From NCBI GenBank assembly GCA_013214975.1, contig JABSPR010000031.1, positions 1 to 12,287 of the forward strand: a stretch of 12,287 bases of DNA. Reading direction: 5' to 3'. Position 1 is the stretch's first letter. The number at the start of each line of letters is the position of its first letter. Made by a program: the position numbers and the translations under genes. Positions 6,219 to 12,287 of this stretch are shown here, piece by piece. The stretch is from Flavobacteriales bacterium (lineage in GTDB: Bacteria; Bacteroidota; Bacteroidia; DT-38). The notes under the pieces are model-generated. The model was not told the DNA's origin. It did no database searches and saw only the letters and a list, made by a program, of their open reading frames with translations.

Positions 6219-7115
6219 GTGATTAAACCAGCCTATTTAAAAGAAGGAGACAAAATTGGTATTGTTTCTACTGCCAGAAAGATCTCTAAAGAGGAATTAA
6301 AGCCTTGTATTGAGCACCTTAAATCGTGGGGGCTAAAAGTTATTTTAGGTAAACACATCTACGATATCGAAAACCAAATGGCCGGTACAGACGAAGCTAG
6401 AGCGGAGGACATGCAAACAATGCTCGACGATCCAAACATCCGAGCCATCATGTGTGCTAGAGGTGGATATGGAACCGTTCGAATTATAGACAAACTTTAC
6501 TTCAGTAGCTTTAAAAAAAGCCCTAAATGGATTATTGGTTTTAGTGACGTTACCGCTTTACATACATCTATTCATAACAGAGGATACGAAACAATACATG
6601 GTGCAATGGCCATCAACTTTTATAAGGATAAAGATCCGCGTATGGCGATTTCTACTTTGCGAAAAGCATTATTCAACGCTCCACTTGCTCATACAGCAGA
6701 TGCTCATCCAATGAATAGGAAAGGAAAAGCAAAAGGACAAGTTGTAGGAGGCAACCTTTCTATTATATATAGTATGATGGGGTCCGAATCTCAAATGAGA
6801 ACAGATGGAAAGATTCTTTTCTTAGAAGATTTAGACGAATACATGTACCACATCGATCGAATGATCATGAATTTAAAACGAAGTGGCATGCTCAATAAGA
6901 TATCAGGTTTAGTTGTAGGTGGCATGACGGATATGAATGACAATGCGATTGCATTCGGACGAAACGTGCAAGAGATAATATTAGACGCCGTTAAGAATTA
7001 TGACTACCCAGTTTGTTTCGATTTTCCTGCCGGACATATCGATGATAACCGAGCCTTAATAATGGGTGCCGAAGCGGAACTTATTGTAGATGATAAAGTA
7101 GAACTGATATTCTAA
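6219..7115 (+). CDS. ldcA: LD-carboxypeptidase, peptidase family S66 (LdcA-like)
   Basis: 298 residues from the GTG at 6219. The enzyme removes the terminal D-alanine from tetrapeptide muropeptides during peptidoglycan recycling, normally in the cytoplasm; no signal peptide is seen. The N-terminus IKPAYLKEGDKIGIVSTAR is the standard S66 opening. CARGGYGTVRIID forms the substrate-side loop. The catalytic Ser is S109 in IIGFSD, the Glu is E203 in FLEDLDE, and the His is H273 in FPAGH, so the triad is complete with normal spacing. The same frame is open back to an ATG at 6150, but that adds 23 non-conserved residues and overlaps the metG start, so I reject it. GTG is the best start in frame near the conserved N-terminus. 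It is the first gene of the rightward cluster. Confidence 0.93.
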   Translation: MIKPAYLKEGDKIGIVSTARKISKEELKPCIEHLKSWGLKVILGKHIYDIENQMAGTDEARAEDMQTMLDDPNIRAIMCARGGYGTVRIIDKLYFSSFKKSPKWIIGFSDVTALHTSIHNRGYETIHGAMAINFYKDKDPRMAISTLRKALFNAPLAHTADAHPMNRKGKAKGQVVGGNLSIIYSMMGSESQMRTDGKILFLEDLDEYMYHIDRMIMNLKRSGMLNKISGLVVGGMTDMNDNAIAFGRNVQEIILDAVKNYDYPVCFDFPAGHIDDNRALIMGAEAELIVDDKVELIF

Positions 7116-7116
7116 A

Positions 7117-7479
7117 GTGGCAAAGCACTACGACCTTGGGATACAAGGAGAAAAAGTTGCACTCGCAGAATTAGAAAAGAATGGATACGAGATATTAGAA
7201 ACGAATTGGAGATATGATAAAGCGGAGATTGATATAATTGCCACGAAAGATAATTTTCTGGTAATTGCAGAAGTAAAAACAAGAAGTAGTATTAATTATG
7301 GTTCACCTTCGGAGGCCGTAAATATTACTAAAGAAAATAATTTGATAAAGGCTACAGAAGCTTATATCAACGAAAAAGATTTAGACATGGAATGCCGATT
7401 CGACATTATTTCGGTAATAATTGATGGTGAAAAAATCACTCTAGAACATCTAGAAGGTGCTTTCACCCCTACATTTTAA
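7117..7479 (+). CDS. yraN: YraN/UPF0102 family nuclease-like protein
   Basis: 120 residues with a GTG start one base after the preceding stop, so translation is probably coupled. The family pattern is complete: a G-x-x-GE motif near the start (G8, G11, E12), NWRYDKAEIDII with E37 and D39, then VIAEVKTRSS with E52 and K54. These are the acidic residues and lysine expected of the Holliday-junction-resolvase-like PD-(D/E)xK fold. Length matches the family. The biological role is not established, and a link to DNA processing or uptake is only inferred from the fold. It sits between a peptidoglycan enzyme gene and an rRNA-modification gene. Confidence 0.93.
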   Translation: MAKHYDLGIQGEKVALAELEKNGYEILETNWRYDKAEIDIIATKDNFLVIAEVKTRSSINYGSPSEAVNITKENNLIKATEAYINEKDLDMECRFDIISVIIDGEKITLEHLEGAFTPTF

Positions 7480-7482
7480 GTT

Positions 7483-8478
7483 ATGGCAAAAAGAGAAACC
7501 GGTAAGAGAGATAGCAAACCTAGTAGAGGTGGTGATAGAGATAAAGGTAAATCGTTCGGATCTAAAAAGAGCGATCGTAAATCGAGCGGACCACGAGTTG
7601 GAAAAACACGCGGACCAGATAAACCAAAAGAGCAAAAATCGGATAGCGATAGAAGAAGCGAAGCTCCTATGGGCAAAAAAGTTTTTGGTACCAAATTAAA
7701 ATGGACACGCCAAGATGATAAAACCAAAGAACGTAATCCAAAGCCAAAAAGAATTCAAGCAAAAGACGATCGCATTAGACTTAATAAAGTAGTAGCCAAT
7801 ACAGGATTATGCTCAAGAAGAGAAGCAGACAAACTTATTGAAATGGGATTGATTTCTGTAAATGGAGTTGTAGTTAAGGAGTTGGGAACGAAAGTTAGCG
7901 TTGACGATAGAATTCAGCATGAGAGCAAAGTTATCGCTCAAGAAAAAATGGTCTATCTCTTGTTGAATAAACCAAAAGATTTTATCACGACTACTTCCGA
8001 TACGCATGACAGAAAAACAGTAATGGATTTGGTTGGTAACGCTTGTAAAGAACGAATTTATCCTGTAGGTAGATTAGACAGAGCAACAACTGGTTTACTC
8101 TTATTTACCAACGATGGTGATCTAGCTAAGAAATTAACTCACCCAAGTTATAGTGTCAAAAAAATCTATCATGTACAGTTAGAAACAAATGTTAAAATCG
8201 CCGATGTAAGAAAACTAATGGCAGGTGTTCACTTAGAAGATGGCGTTGTTCAGGCAGATGATGCCAGTCATGTTGAAGGCGGAAAAAAGAATGAAATAGG
8301 AATAACACTTCACTCCGGTAAAAACAGAGTAGTGAGAAGAATGATGGAAGCCTTAGGATACAACGTTGTTAGATTAGATCGTGTTACCTTTGCAGGATTA
8401 ACCAAGAAAGATCTTTCAAGAAGTAAATACCGCTTCCTTACTCCAGAAGAAATCGTTTTTCTAAAACGCGTAAAATAG
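7483..8478 (+). CDS. rluB: 23S rRNA pseudouridine synthase of the RluB/RsuA family with long basic N-terminal tail
   Basis: 331 residues, longer than the roughly 240-290 usual for this family because of a disordered tail. Residues 1-95 are dominated by Lys, Arg, Asp, Ser and Gly. An S4 RNA-binding domain follows (about 97-145, IRLNKVVANTGLCSRREAD), then the catalytic domain with the active-site Asp199 in YPVGRLDRATTGLLLFTNDG, the KIYHVQL strand, and the GKNRVVRRMMEALGY motif near the C-terminus. It converts a uridine in 23S rRNA (RluB type) or a close relative (RluE/F, RsuA) to pseudouridine; the exact site cannot be read from sequence alone. The start is 3 bp after yraN. The basic tail resembles tails on other Bacteroidota RNA enzymes and probably adds RNA affinity. 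Confidence 0.92.
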   Translation: MAKRETGKRDSKPSRGGDRDKGKSFGSKKSDRKSSGPRVGKTRGPDKPKEQKSDSDRRSEAPMGKKVFGTKLKWTRQDDKTKERNPKPKRIQAKDDRIRLNKVVANTGLCSRREADKLIEMGLISVNGVVVKELGTKVSVDDRIQHESKVIAQEKMVYLLLNKPKDFITTTSDTHDRKTVMDLVGNACKERIYPVGRLDRATTGLLLFTNDGDLAKKLTHPSYSVKKIYHVQLETNVKIADVRKLMAGVHLEDGVVQADDASHVEGGKKNEIGITLHSGKNRVVRRMMEALGYNVVRLDRVTFAGLTKKDLSRSKYRFLTPEEIVFLKRVK

Positions 8479-8492
8479 TATCAAAATAAGTA

Positions 8493-11060
8493 ATGAGGGC
8501 TGTTAAAAACATATTCACTTTTTTCTTCATCCTTGCTCTTTGCTTTGTGTCGTTCGCTCTTGTTGTCGAGTATTATTATGGCGATGAGATTAAAGCCAAA
8601 CTAATTACATCGCTTGGAAAAAAGCTTAACACAAGAGTTGATGTAAAAGATGCTACCTTTTCTTTATTGAAAAAATTTCCAAACGCTACGCTCGAACTTA
8701 CCGATGTGATGGTGGAAGAAACACTTATCAAACTGCAGGGCGACAAGGATACTTTGCTCTTCGCAGAAAGACTTTTCTTACAGTTTAATGTAATCGATAT
8801 CTACACAAAAAACTACAACGTCAACAACATCGAAATAGCAGATGGGTTCATCCTCTTGCATATCGACAAAGACGGAGAGTCTAACTACAATTTTTGGAAA
8901 ATGGCGGAAGATAGCCTCGACCTTAAAAAGAATGTTCAGGTCAATTTAGAAGACCTTGTATTGGACAACATAGATATCCGATACATCAGTGAGCCCAACA
9001 GACAAGATTTCTTTTTCTCCGTTGATCAAGCACACATGGAAGGTGAGATAGCCAGGAAAAACTATCTCCTGAATATTTCAGCGAAACTCGACGTTGAATG
9101 GTTGAAAATTGGGACCATAAATTATGTAAATAAAAAAAACGCAGAGCTAGAGCTTGTACTTCAAGTTGCAGGTCCACAATACACCATTAATGATGGTCAT
9201 GTTCAAATAGCAAACGTGGCATTTAACACCGACGGGATTGTCACTTATACAAGTGATAACACCGTTTTAGATTTAAAAATAGACGGCAAAGATCTCGACA
9301 TTCAATCCGTTGTTTCTATTCTACCAAAAGAATATTCGAATACTATAAAAGAATACCATAGTAGTGGAAAAATTTATTTTAACTCCGTCGTTAAAGGAGT
9401 AATGAGTACTCGAATAGATCCTTTAGTTACCGCTAATTTTGGTATATCAGACGGTACTATTTCCAGACTTGGCACTCCCCAAGAACTAGAGAAAGTAAAC
9501 CTAAAAGGAACTTTTACCAATGGAGATAGGCACTCTATTAGATCAAGTACCTTAAATCTGACAGACTGTAGTTTTAAAATTGGAAATGGAAATCTGAAAG
9601 GGAATATTAGGCTCCAAAATTTAAAATACCCACGAATTAAAGCAGAGCTAATCGGTGAAATTGAAATGGTAAAAGCCAAGGAATTTCTAGGTTTAGATAC
9701 ACTTAAAGTTGCTAATGGACTTATTAATATAAATGGAATACTTAGTGGAAGAATAGTCGATAATCCAAATGGAGATGGATTAAAGATGATCAACATTAAG
9801 ACCGAAGGAACTCTGGATGCTAAAGATGTGGCGATTCGAATGGTTGGCGGCAAAGATCTCTTTAAAGACATCAATGGGAAGTTTATCTTTAAGAACAACG
9901 ACCTTCTAGTCGATAACCTTCAATTTAAACTAGCAGATAGCGACTTTGAATTAAAAGGCTTCTTTAGGAACATGGCCCAATATGTTTTAGATAAAAATGC
10001 AAAGCTTACCATCAAGGCAGATCTTCACTCCCATATAATTGACCTCAACTATTTATTAAAGAATCAAAAATCGGAAAGTGATACTAGCTATGGTCTAAAT
10101 CTTCCTCCCACAGTTAACTTAGAGCTAAACCTTAAGGTCGACTCTATCTTTTTCAGAAGGTTTCATGCACAAAACCTAAACGGAAAAGTAGTAATGAAGA
10201 ATAGGATTATAGATGCAAATCCAATATCCCTTAAAACCATGGGAGGTGATATTACTTTAAATGGCCACCTAGATGGAAGAAACCCAAATGCATTAATTAC
10301 CACATGCGATGCCGTTATTCAAGAAATAGACATCAGCCAACTATTTTACCAATGCGAAAACTTTAAGCAGACTACTTTGACGAATAAAAATTTAAAGGGG
10401 TTGGGTACGGCAGACATTCAATTTGTAGGTCTTTGGGATTCAGAATTAAATCTTGACATGGATAGAGCAACTGCAGAAAGCAATATTCGAATCGACGATG
10501 GAGAGTTAATTAATTATGCACCAATGTTAGAATTATCAGACTATATAGATGTAAATGAGTTGAAGCACATCAAGTTTTCGAGGATGGAGAATCACATTCA
10601 AGTTAGAAACCAAAACGTTCACATACCTAAAACCCACATTAAATGTACTGCGATGCATCTCAACCTAGAAGGAGATCATACTTTCGATAATCACATTGAT
10701 TATAGGTTTAATGTAGAACTTGATGAACTGCTCTCTAAGAAATTCAAAAGCAAAAAAGGCGATACCGATTACCACGAATACGACGATGGAACTAGAAAAG
10801 GAATTACCATTTATATAACTATGCAAGGAACAGTGGATGAACCTATCATCAAGCAAGACAAAACTGCTACTCTTAAGAAAATTGCAAAAGACATAATCGA
10901 AGAAAAGATTGGCTTTAAACAATTGCTAAAAGACGAATTCAACATATTTAAAAAGGATACTACACTCACATATCCTGAAGAGAAAAAAGAAGAACCACGC
11001 GATACAAAAGACGATGGTTGGGACATGGATTTTGATGCCGAAGAGGAATTGGAAGATTAG
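8493..11060 (+). CDS. AsmA-family membrane-anchored envelope protein
   Basis: 855 residues. A short basic start (MRAVKN) and one hydrophobic segment (about 7-26) anchor it in the inner membrane, with the rest predicted in the periplasm. The following region, with KLITSLGKKLNTRVDVKDATFSLLKKFPNATLELTDV, is the characteristic AsmA N-terminal motif. The body is a long series of beta strands with repeated phrases such as GxxxLxxLxY, DITLNGHLDG and NLKGTFTNGD, as expected for a TamB/AsmA-like lipid-transfer groove. An AsmA C-terminal-like segment follows near 690-790. The last about 30 residues are strongly acidic (EEKKEEPRD to EEELED). AsmA relatives affect outer-membrane protein or lipid homeostasis, and a role in phospholipid transport is inferred. 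It starts 14 bp after the pseudouridine synthase gene. Confidence 0.88.
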   Translation: MRAVKNIFTFFFILALCFVSFALVVEYYYGDEIKAKLITSLGKKLNTRVDVKDATFSLLKKFPNATLELTDVMVEETLIKLQGDKDTLLFAERLFLQFNVIDIYTKNYNVNNIEIADGFILLHIDKDGESNYNFWKMAEDSLDLKKNVQVNLEDLVLDNIDIRYISEPNRQDFFFSVDQAHMEGEIARKNYLLNISAKLDVEWLKIGTINYVNKKNAELELVLQVAGPQYTINDGHVQIANVAFNTDGIVTYTSDNTVLDLKIDGKDLDIQSVVSILPKEYSNTIKEYHSSGKIYFNSVVKGVMSTRIDPLVTANFGISDGTISRLGTPQELEKVNLKGTFTNGDRHSIRSSTLNLTDCSFKIGNGNLKGNIRLQNLKYPRIKAELIGEIEMVKAKEFLGLDTLKVANGLININGILSGRIVDNPNGDGLKMINIKTEGTLDAKDVAIRMVGGKDLFKDINGKFIFKNNDLLVDNLQFKLADSDFELKGFFRNMAQYVLDKNAKLTIKADLHSHIIDLNYLLKNQKSESDTSYGLNLPPTVNLELNLKVDSIFFRRFHAQNLNGKVVMKNRIIDANPISLKTMGGDITLNGHLDGRNPNALITTCDAVIQEIDISQLFYQCENFKQTTLTNKNLKGLGTADIQFVGLWDSELNLDMDRATAESNIRIDDGELINYAPMLELSDYIDVNELKHIKFSRMENHIQVRNQNVHIPKTHIKCTAMHLNLEGDHTFDNHIDYRFNVELDELLSKKFKSKKGDTDYHEYDDGTRKGITIYITMQGTVDEPIIKQDKTATLKKIAKDIIEEKIGFKQLLKDEFNIFKKDTTLTYPEEKKEEPRDTKDDGWDMDFDAEEELED

Positions 11061-11077
11061 AAGTATCTGAGATACTT
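11061..11077 (+). terminator. Short hairpin immediately after the AsmA-family gene
   Basis: AAGTATC-TGA-GATACTT is a perfect 7-bp stem with a 3-base loop directly behind the stop codon, followed by TAAATTAA. The stem is AT-rich and the T-run is short, so it is at most a weak or partial terminator. Read-through into the kinase gene 45 bp further on remains plausible. Confidence 0.4.
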
Positions 11078-11122
11078 TAAATTAATACACTTCGTTAACT
11101 CGAAAACCAAAAATAATACTGC

Positions 11123-12271
11123 TTGAATTTATATTATAAAAAGCTTCAATGGAAACTCCTTTTGCTCGTTACCGCTATTCTAATAGGCGTAGCTTCTTTA
11201 TGGTATACCAACGAATTTGTAACTAAGCTAGCCGACGAAGAAAGAAGAAAAGTAGAGCTCTGGGCAAAGGCAACAAAAGAACTTGCCAGCATAGACATCA
11301 ACGACAGCTCACGCGATTTCAATATGGCCATTGAAATTATTTCGAGCAATGAAACAGTTCCTATAATACTTGTTGACGAAAATGACAAGATAGTTTCACA
11401 TCGAAACTTAGACAGTTCAAAAACCGATGATCCAATATATTTAGCCAATCAATTGGCAATTATGAAGGCCCATCACGCGCCCATTTCAATACTAATTACA
11501 GAAAACTATAGTCAGAATTTATTTTACAAGAAATCTACGCTGTTAGTACGATTACAGTATTATCCAATACTTCAACTCGTAATAATTTCACTCTTTATTA
11601 TTATCTCCTATTTGGCTTTTAGTTCGTCTAGAAAAGCCGAGCAAAACTATGTTTGGGTTGGTATGGCCAAAGAAACCGCACACCAATTGGGCACTCCTCT
11701 CTCTTCTCTCCTTGCTTGGTTCGAAATTCTTAAAGAACAAGGCGCAGACAAGGAAACACTTAAAGAAATTAAACAAGATGTTAGTAGATTAGAAACAATA
11801 ACAGAACGATTTTCAAAAATTGGTGCTACACCAAAATTAGAACCGCATGATGTAAAAACTGTTATTTCAAAAACGGTAGACTATCTCGCAAAACGAGTGT
11901 CAAACAAAGTGTCGTTTTCGATAGACTCTGACGAGCAAAATATAAGCGCAAACTTAAATGCACCCCTGTTCGAATGGGTATTGGAAAATCTTATCCGAAA
12001 TGCCGTGGATGCTATGAAGGGGGCCGGATCTATCCATATTGACATCTCAAAAAATAAAGAAAAAGTTATTATTGATTTGAGAGATAATGGCTCAGGTATT
12101 TCCCGAGCTAAACAAAAAACCGTCTTCAATCCAGGATATACAACCAAACAAAAAGGCTGGGGACTGGGTTTATCGCTTACCAAACGTATTATCGAAAACT
12201 ACCACCAAGGTAGTATTTGTGTACTAAGCTCTGATAATGAAGGCACTACCTTTAGGATAATTCTTAATTGA
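11123..12271 (+). CDS. Membrane sensor histidine kinase
   Basis: 382 residues. Transmembrane segments lie at about 10-28 and 146-166 and enclose a sensor region of about 115 residues in the periplasm; no named sensor domain is recognised. There is no clear HAMP domain: a short linker leads straight to the dimerisation/phosphoacceptor helix GMAKETAHQLGTPLSSLLAWFE, with His187. The ATP-binding domain is complete: N box LIRNAVDAM (N293), G1 box DNGSGI (from D321), F box VFNPGYTTK, and G2 box GWGLGLSLTKRII. HQLGTP replaces the common HELRTP, a variant known in HPK families. The start is a TTG at 11123; an in-frame stop lies just upstream (11114-11116), and the next start codons would cut the first membrane helix. 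No response regulator is visible in the window, so the partner is encoded elsewhere or beyond the edge. Confidence 0.92.
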   Translation: MNLYYKKLQWKLLLLVTAILIGVASLWYTNEFVTKLADEERRKVELWAKATKELASIDINDSSRDFNMAIEIISSNETVPIILVDENDKIVSHRNLDSSKTDDPIYLANQLAIMKAHHAPISILITENYSQNLFYKKSTLLVRLQYYPILQLVIISLFIIISYLAFSSSRKAEQNYVWVGMAKETAHQLGTPLSSLLAWFEILKEQGADKETLKEIKQDVSRLETITERFSKIGATPKLEPHDVKTVISKTVDYLAKRVSNKVSFSIDSDEQNISANLNAPLFEWVLENLIRNAVDAMKGAGSIHIDISKNKEKVIIDLRDNGSGISRAKQKTVFNPGYTTKQKGWGLGLSLTKRIIENYHQGSICVLSSDNEGTTFRIILN

Positions 12272-12287
12272 ATTCCTATTCCCCAAA

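Noticed and set aside
7450..7727. Minus-strand frames across the start of the pseudouridine synthase gene
   Set aside because: Shadows of the low-complexity charged tail; the opposite strand of Lys/Arg/Ser-rich coding gives open Leu/Ser/Phe-rich frames.
9374..9898. 174-codon minus-strand frame inside the AsmA-family gene
   Set aside because: It is fully contained antisense within a clear 855-residue coding frame and is rich in Ser, Pro, Leu and Phe as expected of a shadow frame.

Overview
The window looks like ordinary chromosome from a member of the Bacteroidota, probably a free-living, Flavobacteriales- or Cytophagales-like species. The evidence is AT-rich DNA, intergenic AT-rich leaders without strong Shine-Dalgarno sites, and a Bacteroidota-style TAnnTTTG-like -7 element before metG. 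Other signs are a giant repeat-bearing secreted protein, a KISTS-type methionyl-tRNA synthetase with a fused C-terminal tRNA-binding domain, and a 23S-IVP-type four-helix-bundle protein. The taxonomic call is inference from gene style, not from a marker search.

Left half (1-6165), all on the minus strand. Reading in the direction of transcription: metG (4081-6165), a tRNA-Arg(CCU) gene (3966-4037), a hairpin-rich leader, a four-helix-bundle protein gene (3414-3764), a small exported PepSY-like protein (2720-3289), a 560-bp gene-free spacer, and the N-terminal 719 residues of a very large exported adhesin-like protein that runs off the window edge (1-2159). The adhesin carries a near-identical 291-bp (97-residue) tandem repeat that continues past position 1.

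Right half (6219-12271), all on the plus strand, diverging from metG. It holds a compact run of housekeeping and envelope genes: an S66 LD-carboxypeptidase (peptidoglycan recycling), a YraN/UPF0102 nuclease-like protein, an RluB/RsuA-type pseudouridine synthase with a long basic N-terminal extension, a large AsmA-family membrane-anchored protein, and, after a small hairpin, a membrane sensor histidine kinase. Spacings of 1, 3 and 14 bp suggest the first four are one operon. The kinase may be read through or separately expressed.

The most interesting structure is in the minus-strand spacers. The leader of the four-helix-bundle gene, with its first codons at one end and the 3' end of tRNA-Arg at the other, is present twice. 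A complete version lies at 3757-3985, and a diverged, gene-less version lies about 1.37 kb away at 2391-2607. Both copies contain long hairpins built from GTGTGAG/CTCACAC motifs. This suggests a repeated or formerly mobile four-helix-bundle module that left a scar next to a tRNA. That is a hypothesis, and no integrase, transposase or reverse transcriptase is visible. I saw no CRISPR array, insertion sequence or recognised defence system.
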